Source of the DNA: Glandiceps talaboti
Taxonomy: Eukaryota > Hemichordata > Enteropneusta > Spengelidae
Reading direction: 5' to 3'
NCBI RefSeq assembly: GCF_964340395.1
Contig: NC_135567.1
Location: forward strand, 6,903,399-6,967,398
DNA: 64,000 nt
A program made the translations under genes and the position numbers. Shown piece after piece: positions 13,434 to 26,509 of the stretch; within the stretch, counting starts at the first letter, position 1, and each line of letters opens with the position of its first letter. The notes below the pieces were generated by a model. That model was not told the DNA's origin, did not search any database, and was given only the letters and a program-made list of their open reading frames with translations.

Positions 13434-15461
13434 CTGTAAATAATAATGAGAAGAAACAATATCCTGTTTAAGTGTTATATATATATAGATATATATATAT
13501 ATATGGACTTCTGCTCTTAACAGAAAAACTAAACAAAAAAAGAGTTATTGCAAATGGTGGCTATGTACTTTTTAACCCAGTGCGAATAAGAAATTGATTG
13601 GGGATATTCCATTATTAATTAAACCTTGTGACACCGTGAGGTCGTCAATGGCAGGTCGCGCGATCCTGCCGATGACAAACCACAGATGCCAATGCTGTAT
13701 GATCCATCACTCCTACGTGTTGGTTTACATGAACTGATAAAGACGTTATGGCAGGATAATGTGGCAGGATCTACATCATTGTCTTTCATCAGATTTCTTT
13801 AAACAAACGAAGTATTTGATATAGTCGTCTGTGAGACGTATCATTATGCTGCCAGACTCACATGTATGCAGTATTTGTGTATGCAAATTTGTTTGTATTT
13901 ACTGTAAACATGATAAATATTTTACCCAACACCCATACTATCTGTCTATTAATTTTTACAGCTAATTTCCAATTGTAAATGTAATCCTTGTATTTATCAA
14001 AAAAATAAATTTCACATGCTTTTTTGACCAAAAATGTGTTTCATACCAATTTTCCCCAATTTCTTGGTAAAGGTACTGATCATACATTCATGTAAGTTAA
14101 AATTCAATATTTCATAATTATATACTTGTAGATGAGACCATATCCCACCTGTTTTGGTGTAAAATGATCACTATCAAAACATTGTGTACAATTGTGTGCA
14201 ACCTAAAAAGTCCTAGGGGGGTCATTTGCATGGAATGTCTATGGCATCTTTAGGTAGTCCCACATCTAAAAACTACCAATGTTTGACTTTGAACCACTAA
14301 ATAATGCAAATGGTAGCCCAATTTGGCTACAAAGTTATGAATTGAACAGTGACACTGTGTGGCACATTAAAAAAATAATGTCCCCAGTTTGGTATTATTT
14401 TGTGTTGATGGTATGTACCAAAACAAACCATTGTAAACATACTGGCATATACATAATGGCAGTAGATTCAAATCTTCATTCAACGCACATATCTTTCAAC
14501 ACTGACAGGACACACTATTGGACTTACTTCAACTAATCAGGTAACAAATTTAGAGCTCTACTATAGATCTGATGATTGATTTTTGTAGTGATCTCTGATG
14601 CAAAAAAAAAAATTCTTTTTGTGTTAAAACTGTCCTTGTCTTTCTATATATAGTTTGAAAAAAATTGTAACTTTCCTGAGAAAACTAAGCAAATGCTGAC
14701 TAAAAAAAATGATTTGCAAAAGATTAGAGTTATAAATTTGCAGAGAAAGAACACTGGGCTCTAACTTAGTTTACTGCATGACAGCAGGTTTTTTTGTTTT
14801 TGTTTTGTTTATTTATGTTATTTTTCCTGTTTTCTTGTTTATTTGCTGTTTGTTTCTAACATGGTTCATGGGCTCCCTGTGGTTCAACAAACATCTCCTT
14901 TGCATATGAAAAGTAATCTTGTTCTGACTGGTAATGTAGTTGGTTATCACGGTTTTTAATGCATACCACATCTTAATTGCACATATCCACTGTAGTGTAG
15001 CTAATAGAAGGGGTGGCTAAAATAATTCTAGGGTTTCATTTGGTGGGTCTTAACATTTCAAGAGGAGCTACACAATTAGTTTAACAGTAAATTTGCGTTC
15101 ATTTCCAAACTGTACAACTGGAAATTTATTGATATTTCAAGTGATAAAATTAAAATGAGTGAATAAAATCAACTTGGATTTTTTTCCTATATCATGATTA
15201 CTATTTTTTTTTAAAATTGACCTACCTGCCCAATATGTTGGGTTTAGTTGCCCGTTGAGCATTTTTGTTTTTGCCATAAAGGAATATATTTGCTTATCAA
15301 ATACCTAGTTAACTTGCTAATGTTATGAACCCATATTTACTTAGTACGCAAATACATACTAAATTAAATGTTAAAATCTGAGTAGTTTCGATTAATGTCA
15401 GCAGCAATGCATTACTCATTACCGGTAAACACAAAAAGAAAAGAAAAATAATTGTCCTTAC
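13434..15461 (-). other. Intron with a dispersed repeat copy
   Basis: Inferred intron between the terminal exon and the 72-bp exon. It contains a short (AT)n patch at 13482-13505, a diverged copy of the GGCTACCAA repeat at 14245-14345, and T-rich stretches near 14780-14850. No additional exon with good sites was found. Confidence 0.45.
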
Positions 15462-15533
15462 CAGCATTTGTCTTGAAAGTATGATATTTGGGCTGTCCAT
15501 TATTGGTTTTATTAGAAGCACCAAGATCCCCAA
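15462..15533 (-). CDS. 72-bp internal exon (phase 1-1), same gene
   Basis: The minus-strand acceptor CTTTATTGCAG and donor G|GTAAGG bound a 72-nt exon. With two leading bases and one trailing base it reads GDLGASNKTNNGQPKYHTFK and onward to NA, rich in Asn, Lys, Gly and Thr and probably disordered. It is symmetric: both junctions fall after codon base 1 and the length is a multiple of three, so skipping it would keep the frame. Confidence 0.68.
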
Positions 15534-16800
15534 CTGCAATAAAGGTAAAGTAATTATAATTGCATTATTGACTAGAATTTCACATGTATTCTGCAGGTGG
15601 TAATTTCAAAACTTCCCCAAAGTATTATAGCTAAGGTACATATTTCTACTACCACTTATTAAAGTCAAGAAGTCATTGGGCCAATTGTTTTGATAGTTGG
15701 TGAGGACATCACTTATGGTTTCTAGTTGATCACATTACATGTATGGGATATGGGTTAAAAAATAAGATTTTTGTTACAAAAAGATCAACTGATCTTGCTT
15801 ACACTTGCTGTTGATATTTCTAGTGAATGTGAAAAACCAAAATATATTAGGTCTTGAAATATGCTTTTGGGGTTAGAAGTCTCAAATAAAAATTACCTGG
15901 GCATATTAAGCTGAAATATTTTGAAGGTATGTTCATGTGGTTTGGATATGAAGAAAAATGGTGATACACTGGCCTATCTGGTATAAAAATTAGCATAATA
16001 CATTTTTCTAAAAATCAAAACTCAAAAACTACTAGACCGATTAAACTAAAATTCAGTGAGGGTATGTTTTAGGAATGTGAACGTTGTGATGAGTGATATT
16101 CACATTCTGTCTAAAATTTGCATTTCTGTCTAAAGTCTGAAATGTAAACTGTGGTGGGTTTGTTCTCTTGGGTGTGGATATGAAGACTTATCATATGTCT
16201 ATGTCAATATCTCCCCATTACATGATATGGGAAATTAAAAGTCATTACATTCACATTATATGTCACCGGGAAGTGTCTCCTTAGTGAATAAGATATGGCG
16301 CTACCAAATGTAAAGAAACAAAATGGGGATCAATGTGCACAATTGATGTCACTATAAATTATTGCAAAAAATAAGATATGTTCCAGAACTGCTGTAGTAG
16401 TATAGAATGGATAATACAGACATGTATGAGCAGAATTTTTCCATGTTCCCTTAAATGTGGAAATTATTGTAAAATTGTGAATTTAAGGATAAGCTTTAAA
16501 TTTTCAGAAATATTGCAACATATCAGTAAATTCAATTGTGCATTGAGGTAATTTGTCATATTGTGTATAAACTATAACCCAAACACTGAGTATGCAATAC
16601 AAATATATGGAGTTATACAATGGATAAGATGGTGGTTAGCACTAGATTTCACATGCTGAAGTCATTTGGTAAAATAAGATAGGCGGTTATTGATAAATCT
16701 ATGTAGACAATAAGTGTCATCTGTGTGTGAGAAGGATGCAGGTAAACTGGACTTAAGTATGTAGTGGTGATGTTATCAAAGCTGAAGTACCTGTACTTAC

Positions 16801-16851
16801 CATCAACTTTGCCTATTGAATCACACATAGTTTGAGCTGAGACTCTGGTGG
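16801..16851 (-). CDS. 51-bp internal exon (phase 1-1), same gene
   Basis: The acceptor ATTTCGTTTCAG and the donor GATG|GTAAGTAC, which matches the donor consensus, bound a 51-nt exon. Only one of the three frames is open, TRVSAQTMCDSIGKVD plus split codons. That frame is the one demanded by the exons on both sides. Confidence 0.72.
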
Positions 16852-17222
16852 CTGAAACGAAATTCAATGTAAATTATTCTATTGGTCATAATAACACAAA
16901 CAAATGTACATCATATACATACACTCCAGTACATATGTGCAACATTCAACATATATATACAAACAACAGAATTGTTACAACCAAGCAATGCATCAATATG
17001 GATAGTATAGAGCCTGGCTTTCATGATCAAGTTAAACTAAGTTACAGGTAAGTTATTCCTTAGTGTTCACATCTGTGTTATTGTGTGATTCCATGAATCA
17101 AGAATATATTAGTCTTGTATATACAAGAATAACGGTCAAATCTTACATACAGTAAGATATGTGATGATTATATATGCAAAGTAAAATAACAGAAATCCAG
17201 AGTCATGTATATATGTTCCTAC

Positions 17223-17273
17223 CTGGTACTGCTGAGGAATTGTGGTCTGGATCACTTTGGAAGGAGCTCCCTC
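17223..17273 (-). CDS. 51-bp internal exon (phase 1-1), same gene
   Basis: The acceptor CATTTCATTTCAG and donor CCAG|GTAGGA bound 51 nt. Two frames are open. The one that joins in phase to the next exon reads GSSFQSDPDHNSSAVP, which is Ser-rich and acidic. The two leading bases require an upstream exon ending in phase 1, which was not located. It should lie in or beyond the macrosatellite that starts 1 kb upstream on this strand. Confidence 0.68.
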
Positions 17274-18300
17274 CTGAAATGAAATGATACATAGAAAATG
17301 TTTGGTTTAGAATGTTTTGAGATGTCATTCATGGTTGTTTATTCATAAAGTGTGCACTTTTCACATTTTATGACCCAAATTTCAAACCTGTGGTGTAATG
17401 TTTATTTGAGCAACATTCTCACGAGACATCATAAGTAACATCTCTACCAAATATTAAAGCAATCTGTGTAAGTTGTTCACACACACACACACACACATAC
17501 GTGTGTTTTATTACAAATGAGGCCTTCAGTACGGGTGTGTGTTATGAGACCCCTAGTTTGTTGTGATGCTAAATCCATGAACATGATATCGTATATTCTT
17601 CCCCTAGTAGACTATACAAAAATCATCGCAGTTTAAAGAAACAACCATTAATGAGCTTTCTGTAGGCATGTGAACTTGTGAAGCCTTCCCAGGCTGACGT
17701 GGTTTATGGAGCCATTGGGTGTGAAGCATTTACTGGGCATAAGCTTAAAAGTAGAACCTTGGACCGAGTGTGTACTTTTAAGTGGGAAGTAGGGCCATTT
17801 ACATACTCATGGAAGTAAAGTATAAAATAGGACCTTTATGTATTTTTAAAAGGTAAATTAAGTATCCCGGTATTTTTCGTTGTATCTTTACACAACAGCA
17901 ACTGCAAAATTTTCAGAAAACTGACAACCTACTGTAATAATCTGGTATTTGACATAATTTAATATGCTTTCTTCCTTGAAATATATATAGACTTTTGAGA
18001 ATGCAGAGTAGACAGAGGAAAAGATACCAAAAACTCTTGAAAACTTCAAAACCAGTTTGAAGTTTACTAGGTTGTTAGCATGTTATTAGTAGACTTCCTG
18101 AAACACGATTGTAGTCATATACTGGCGAGTAAAATCAGACTTTTACCTTTATTTGACAATGATTTAATTGGCCGATAAAGACTAGGTAAAACAATATGGC
18201 AAATTTGAACACCCCTTGTTGTAACTGGTCTGCACAAAGGAACAGTGTGATTACATATAGGTTTTTGCATAGTGCTCTTAGCATTCTGAAGTCATGGGCT
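17274..18300. other. Upstream intron with isolated subrepeats
   Basis: It contains a short (CA)n/(TG)n patch at 17480-17512. At 17745-17850 there are diverged copies of the ~70-bp subrepeat ('aagtagggccatttacatactcat') that is tandemly arranged inside the macrosatellite. A possible minus exon near 18150-18230 has reasonable splice sites but does not join in phase. Confidence 0.45.
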
Positions 18301-21300
18301 GATATGACACTAGACACAGATATTACACCAGAGACAGAAAAATATACTGATCATATATTTTTAATTGAAACATCAAAACAAACAGTTAGAACTTTGCTAT
18401 GTTGTGGACCAACATTATTTTGTTTTGGAATAAAGACTTCTACTTAAAAGGGTTTCTTAGCTGATCTGGCAAGTAAAACGTGTGCAAGAAGTGAAACAAA
18501 TTTTGAACATGATGTTTACATAAAGTATACCCAATCCTTGTTCAGTTTATTTATTTTCCAAAAAATGTGAAAAACTGACTTCAAATGAACAATACGAAAT
18601 ACAGTTCCTGCACACCAAAATTTTGCAGTCTGAGTCAAAGTTGAACTTTTTAAATAAAATGGTGTGACAGGTGAACAAAGAAATGAGTAGGTGGCCCAGA
18701 ATGCCAGGTCCACTTATATTATCACTTCACATACTCCAAAGCTTCATGGTTAGTCAGAGATTTCAATTATTGTGCAGGTACTGAGTATTTTTGTTTGGGC
18801 AATGGAAAAAAATAAATTAAATGGTACATTTCCAAGGAAAGCCAAGCATTATTTTCAGAATGTGGTCGATCAATACACTAGCTATTTGTCACAGCTGAAT
18901 TTATGTATGACATGCATTGAGCCCAGGTGACAGTGTAGTGACCATAGTTGGCAGAACTCACATGGAGTCTAAAGTAGGTTACATGATGCATTTGTATAAA
19001 TAACTCTGGCCCACCCCCATCTGTCAAAAATTGTTGTGCCTTATCTCACTCACAAATTTACTTTTTTAAAAAATAAATAAGAAAAAAGTCTGCTTACAAA
19101 GGTCAAACTCTTTCCTGTACATTACAGATTTGTCCAGTTAGTGACTAGCTACTATCTGCATTGAAACATTTTTCCAGGAAGAGGAACATGAATCAAAATT
19201 ATTCCACTGTTGTTATATTTAGGAAAGTGAGTTTAAAGTATTGAGCTTTTGAAATAAGACTGTGATAGGTTAGCAAACAAGTTACTATGTAGCCTAGGAT
19301 CAATTCAACTTCCTAATACTATAGTCACCACAAAGTCACCAAAGCTTAGGCCACAGATGAGAGATTCAATTTCTGCTGTAATTTCAAATAGAAGACACAA
19401 GTCAAATTGTGTACACATTACAAGCTACAAAGTAATACTTTGGTGTGTGTATTTTCAACAGAAAAGCAGGACCATTCACACACCGTACCCTTGGTACCAT
19501 GGTACAATAGAAGGCCCTGGAGTGTGATAATTTAAGTGACAAATAAGGCCATCTACACACTCTTAGTAATATGGCAACATGACAGACCTTTGACTGTCTA
19601 TTTATACATTGAAAGTTGGCCATTTATACAATCATAGTAATAATATGGCACAATGAAAGGAGTTTGTAGTGTGTACTTTTACGAGGAAAGTTGGACATTT
19701 ACACATTCAAAGTATTTTGGTAGAATGTATTTTTTAAGTTGAAAGTGGGGTCATTTAAACACTCATGGTAGTTTGGTGGAGAGAGAGACATTATTGTGTT
19801 CTGAAGTGGAAAAGTAAGAAGTCCCAGAATGTAAACAGACAAGAGGTCAACTACAAGCTATGCAGATTTGAACAGCAACCAATACACAATTGTAAGATGA
19901 CTGATGACTCAATATATTGTTCTCACATTTGACAGCACTTCATATATGTGGTCTTGCTAGATATTAGACTTTAGGGGGATATTACACCAAACACAGAAAA
20001 ACTATACTGATCACATATTTTTAATTGAAACATCAAAACCAACAGTTAGAACTTTGCTATGTTGTGGACCAACAATGTTTTGTTTTGGAATAAAGACTTC
20101 TACTTAAAAAGGTTTCTTAGATGATCTGGCAAGTAAAACCTGTGCATGAAGTGAAAAAATGAAGTAAGAAAAGTTTCAACTTAAACTTTGAACATGATGT
20201 TCACATTAAGTATAACCAAGCCTTGTTCAGTTTATTTATTTTTCAAAAAATGTGAAAACCTGACTTCAAATGAACAATAAGAAATACAGTTCCACCATAA
20301 TACTCAGTGAAGGTTGAACTTTTTAAATAAATGATGTGATAGGTGAACAAAAAAGTGAGTATGTGGCCCAGAATGCCAGGACCACTTAAATTATCACTTC
20401 ACATACTCCAAAGCTTCATGGTTAGTCAGAGGTTTCAATTCTTGTGCAGGTACTGAGTATTTTTGTTTGGGCAATGGAGAAAAATGAATTAAATGGTACA
20501 TTTCCAAGGAAAGCCAAGCATTATTTTCAGAATGTGGTCGATCAATACACTAGCCCATGGTCACAGTTGAATTTATGTATGACCATGCATTGAGTCCAGG
20601 TAACGGTGTAGTGACCATATTTGGCAGAACTCACATGGTGTCTAAACTAGGTTACATGATGCATTCGTATAAATAACTCTGCCCCCCCCCCAACCTGCCA
20701 AAAATTGTTGTGCCTTATCTGACTAACACATTTACTGTGTAAAAAACAGAATAACAATAAATTCTGCTTACAAAGGTCAAACTCTTTCCTGTACAACAGA
20801 GATTTGTCCAGTTAGTGACTAGCTACTACCTGCATTGAAACATTTTTCCAGGAAGAGGAACATGAAGCAAAATTATTCCATTGTTGCTATATTTAGGAAA
20901 GTGAGTTTAAAGTATTGAGCTTTTGAAATAAGACTGATAGGTTAGCAAATAAGTTACTATGGAGCCTAGTATCCATTCAAGTTCCTAATACTATGGTCAC
21001 CACAAAATCACTAAAGCTCAGGCCACAGATGAGAGATTCAATTTCTGCTGTAATTTCAAATAGAAGACACAAGTCAAATTGTGTACACATTACAAGCTAC
21101 AAAGTAATACTTTGGTGTGTGTATTTTCAACAGAAAAGCAGGGCCATTTACACACCCTTGGTACCATGGTACAATAGAAGGCCCTGGAGTGTGATAATTT
21201 AAGTGACAAATAAGGCCATCTACACACTCTTAGTAATATGGCAACATGACAGACCTTTGACTGTCTATTTATACATTGAAAGTTGGCCATTTATACAATC

Positions 21301-22001
21301 ATAGTAATAATGTGGCACAATGAAAGGAGTTTGTAGTGTGTACTTTTACGAGGAAAGTTGGACATTTACACATTCAAAGTATTTTGGTAGAATGTATTTT
21401 TTAAGTTGAAAGTGGGGTCATTTAAACACTCATGGTAGTTTGGTGGAGAGAGAGAGACATTATTGTGTTTTGAAGTGGAAAAGTAAGAAGTCCCAGAATG
21501 TAAACAGACAAGAGGTCAACTACAAGCTATGCAGCTTTGAACAGCAACCAATACACAATTGTAAGATGACTGATGACTCAATATATTGTTCTCACATTTG
21601 ACAGCACTTCATATATGTGGTCTTGCTAGATATTAGACTTTAGGGGGATATTACACCAAACACAGAAAAAATATACTGATCACATATTTTTAATTGAAAC
21701 ATCAAAACCAACAGTTAGAACTTTGCTATGTTGTGGACCAACATTATTTGGTTTTGGAATAAAGACTTCTACTTAAAAGGGTTTCTTAGATGATCTGGCA
21801 AGTAAAACCTGTGCATGAAGTGAAAAAATGAAGTAAGAAAAGTTTCAACTTAAACTTTGAACATGATGTTCACATTAAGTATACCCAAGCCTTGTTCAGT
21901 TTATTTATTTTTCAAAAAATGTGAAAAACTGACTTCAAATGAACAATAAGAAATACAGTTCCACCATGATACTCAGTGAAGGTTGAACTTTTTAAATAAA
22001 A

Positions 22002-25000
22002 TGGTGTGATAGGTGAACAAAAAAGTGAGTATGTGGCCCAGAATGCCAGGTCCACTTATATTATCACTTCACATACTCCAAAGCTTCATGGTTAGTCAGA
22101 GATTTCAATTATTGTGCAGGTACTGAGTAATGTTGTTTGGGCAATGGACAAAATGAATTAAATGGTACATTTCCAAGGAAAGCCATGCATTATGTTCAGA
22201 ATGTGGTCGATCAATACACTAGCCCATGGTCACAGCTGAATTTATGTATGATCATGCATTGAGTCCAGGTAACGGTGTAGTGACCATAGTTGGCAGAACT
22301 CACATGGTGTCTTAAGTAGGTTACATGATGCATTTGTATAAATAACTCTGCCCCCCCCCCCAACCTGGCAAAAATTGTTGTGCCTTATCTGACTAACACA
22401 TTTACTGTGTAAAAAACAGAATAACAAAATATTCTGCTTACAAAGGTCAAACTCTTTCCTGTACAACAGAGATTTGTCCAGTTAGTGACTAGCTACTACC
22501 TGCATTGAAACATTTTTCCAGGAAGAGGAACTTGAAGCAAAATTATTCCACTGTTGCTATATTTAGGAAAGTGAGTTTAAAGTATTGTGCTTTTGAAAAA
22601 AGACTGATAGGTTAGCAAATAAGTTAGTATAGAGCCTAGTAACCATTCAAGTTCCTAATACTATGGTCACCACAAAGACACTAAAGCTCAGGCTACAGAT
22701 GAGAGATTCAATTTCTGCTGTAATTTCAAATAGAAGACACAAGTCAAATTGTGAACACATTACAAGCTACAAAGTAATACTTTGGTGTGTGTATTTTCAA
22801 CAGAAAAGCAGGACCATTTACACACCCTTGGTACCATGGTACAATAGAAGGCCCTGGAGTGTGATAATTTAAGTGACAAATAAGGCCATCTACACACTCT
22901 TAGTAACATTGCAACATGACAGACCTTTGACTGTCTATTTATACATTGAAAGTTGGCCATTTATACCATCATAGTAATAATATGGCACAATGAAAGGAGT
23001 TTGTAGTGTGTACTTTTACGAGGAAAGTTGGACATTTACACATTCAAAGTATTTTGGTAGAATGTATTTTTTAAGTTGAAAGTGGGGTCATTTAAACACT
23101 CATGGTAGTTTGGTGGAGAGAGAGACATTATTGTGTTTTGAAGTGGAAAAGTAAGAAGTCCCAGAATGTAAACAGACAAGAGGTCAACTACAAGCTATGC
23201 AGCTTTGAACAGCAACCAATACACAATTGTAAAATGACTGATGACTCAATATATTGTTCTCACATTTGACAGCACTTCATATATGTGGTCTTGCTAGATA
23301 TTAGACTTTAGGGGGATATTACACCAAACACAGAAAAAATATACTGATCACATATTTTTAATTGAAACGTCAAAACCAACAGTTAGAACTTTGCTATGTT
23401 GTGGACCAACATTATTTGGTTTTGGAATAAAGACTTCTACTTAAAAGGGATTCTTAGATGATCTGGCAAGTAAAACCTGTGCATGAAGTGAAAAAATGAA
23501 GTAAGAAAAGTTTCAACTTAAACTTTGAACATGATGTTCACATTAAGTATACCCAAGCCTTGTTCAGTTTATTTATTTTTCAAAAAATGTGAAAAACTGA
23601 CTTCAAATGAACAATAAGAAATACAGTTCCACCATGATACTCAGTGAAGGTTGAACTTTTTAAATAAAATGGTGTGATAGGTGAACAAAAAAGTGAGTAT
23701 GTGGCCCAGAATGCCAGGTCCACTTATATTATCACTTCACATACTCCAAAGCTTCATGGTTAGTCAGAGATTTCAATTATTGTGCAGGTACTGAGTAATG
23801 TTGTTTGGGCAATGGACAAAATGAATTAAATGGTACATTTCCAAGGAAAGCCATGCATTATGTTCAGAATGTGGTCGATCAATACACTAGCCCATGGTCA
23901 CAGCTGAATTTATGTATGATCATGCATTGAGTCCAGGTAACGGTGTAGTGACCATAGTTGGCAGAACTCACATGGTGTCTTAAGTAGGTTACATGATGCA
24001 TTTGTATAAATAACTCTGCCCCCCCCCCCAACCTGGCAAAAATTGTTGTGCCTTATCTGACTAACACATTTACTGTGTAAAAAACAGAATAACAAAATAT
24101 TCTGCTTACAAAGGTCAAACTCTTTCCTGTACAACAGAGATTTGTCCAGTTAGTGACTAGCTACTACCTGCATTGAAACATTTTTCCAGGAAGAGGAACT
24201 TGAAGCAAAATTATTCCACTGTTGCTATATTTAGGAAAGTGAGTTTAAAGTATTGTGCTTTTGAAAAAAGACTGATAGGTTAGCAAATAAGTTAGTATAG
24301 AGCCTAGTAACCATTCAAGTTCCTAATACTATGGTCACCACAAAGACACTAAAGCTCAGGCTACAGATGAGAGATTCAATTTCTGCTGTAATTTCAAATA
24401 GAAGACACAAGTCAAATTGTGAACACATTACAAGCTACAAAGTAATACTTTGGTGTGTGTATTTTCAACAGAAAAGCAGGACCATTTACACACCCTTGGT
24501 ACCATGGTACAATAGAAGGCCCTGGAGTGTGATAATTTAAGTGACAAATAAGGCCATCTACACACTCTTAGTAACATTGCAACATGACAGACCTTTGACT
24601 GTCTATTTATACATTGAAAGTTGGCCATTTATACCATCATAGTAATAATATGGCACAATGAAAGGAGTTTGTAGTGTGTACTTTTACGAGGAAAGTTGGA
24701 CATTTACACATTCAAAGTATTTTGGTAGAATGTATTTTTTAAGTTGAAAGTGGGGTCATTTAAACACTCATGGTAGTTTGGTGGAGAGAGAGACATTATT
24801 GTGTTCTGAAGTGAAAAAGTAAGAAGTCCCAGAATGTAAACAGACAAGAGGTCAACTACAAGCTATGCAGCTTTGAACAGCAACCAATACACAATTGTAA
24901 AATGACTGATGACTCAATATATTGTTCTCACATTTGACAGCACTTCATATATGTGGTCTTGCTAGATATTAGACTTTAGGGGGATATTACACCAAACACA

Positions 25001-25340
25001 GAAAAAATATACTGATCACATATTTTTAATTGAAACGTCAAAACCAACAGTTAGAACTTTGCTATGTTGTGGACCAACATTATTTGGTTTTGGAATAAAG
25101 ACTTCTACTTAAAAGGGATTCTTAGATGATCTGGCAAGTAAAACCTGTGCATGAAGTGAAAAAATGAAGTAAGAAAAGTTTCAACTTAAACTTTGAACAT
25201 GATGTTCACATTAAGTATACCCAAGCCTTGTTCAGTTTATTTATTTTTCAAAAAATGTGAAAAACTGACTTCAAATGAACAATAAGAAATACAGTTCCAC
25301 CATGATACTCAGTGAAGGTTGAACTTTTTAAATAAAATGG
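22002..25340. repeat. Two nearly identical adjacent macrosatellite units
   Basis: The segments 22002-23670 and 23670-25340 are almost base-for-base the same over ~1668 bp; I noticed only a few differences. Other units differ from them at many sites. This points to a very recent tandem duplication or to an assembly artefact. Confidence 0.8.
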
Positions 25341-26509
25341 TGTGATAGGTGAACAAAAAAGTGAGTAGGTGGCCCAGAATGCCAGGTCCACTTATATTAT
25401 CACTTCACATACTCCAAAGCTTCATGGTTAGTCAGAGATTTCAATTATTGTGCAGGTACTGAGTATTTTTGTTTGGGCAATGGAGAAAATAAATTAAATG
25501 GTACATTTCCAAGGAAGGCCAAGCATTTTTTTCAGAATGTGGTCGATCAATACACTAGCCCATGGTCACAGCTGAATTTATGTATGACCATGCAGTGAGT
25601 CCAGGTAACCGTGTAGTGACCATAGTTGGCAGAACTCACATGGAGTCTAAAGTAGGTTACATGATGCATTTATTAAATAACTCTGTCCCCCCCCCAACTG
25701 TCAAAAATTGCTGTGCCTTATCTGACTAACATATTTACTGTGTAAAAAACATATAACAGATTCTGCTTGCATAGGGTAAACTGTTTCCTGTACAATAGAG
25801 ATTTATCCAGTTAGCAACTAGCTACTACCTTCACCAAAGCATTTTTCCAGGAAGAGGAACATGAATCAAAATTATTCCACTGTTGTTATATCTAGGAAAG
25901 TGAGTTTAAAGTATTTTGCCTTTGAAATAAGACTGTGATAGGTTACCAAACAAGTTAATATGTAGCCTATAATCCATTCAAGTTCCTTATACTATGGTCA
26001 CCACAAAGTCACCAAAGCTCAGACCACAGATAAGATAGTCAATTTCTGCTGTAATTTTAAATAGAAGACAATACAAGCTATGATGTGTGTATTTTCAACA
26101 GAAAAGCAGGGCCATTTACACACCCTTGGTACCATGGTACAATAGAAGGCCCTGGAGTGTGATAATTTAAGTGACAAATAAGGCCATCTACACACTCTTA
26201 GTAATATTGCAACATGACAGACCTTTGACTGTCCATTTATACATTGAAAGTTGGCCATTTATACAATCATAGTAATAATATGGCACAATGAAAGGAGTTT
26301 GTAGTGTGTACTTTTACGAGGAAAGTTGAACATTTACACATTCATAGTATTTTGGTAGAATGTATTTTTTAAAGTTTAACATGGGGTCATTTAAACACTT
26401 ATGGTAATTTGGTAGAGAGGGAGACATTATTGTGTTCTGAAGTGGAAAAGTAGGAAGTCCCAGAATGTAAACAGACAAGAGGTCAACTACAGGCTATGCA
26501 GCTTTGAAC

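Noticed and set aside
18150-18230. Minus-strand exon with TTCCTTTGTGCAG acceptor and AAG|GTAAAAG donor
   Set aside because: It would leave in phase 0, whereas the next exon (17223-17273) needs phase 1, and the peptide is a generic hydrophobic run.
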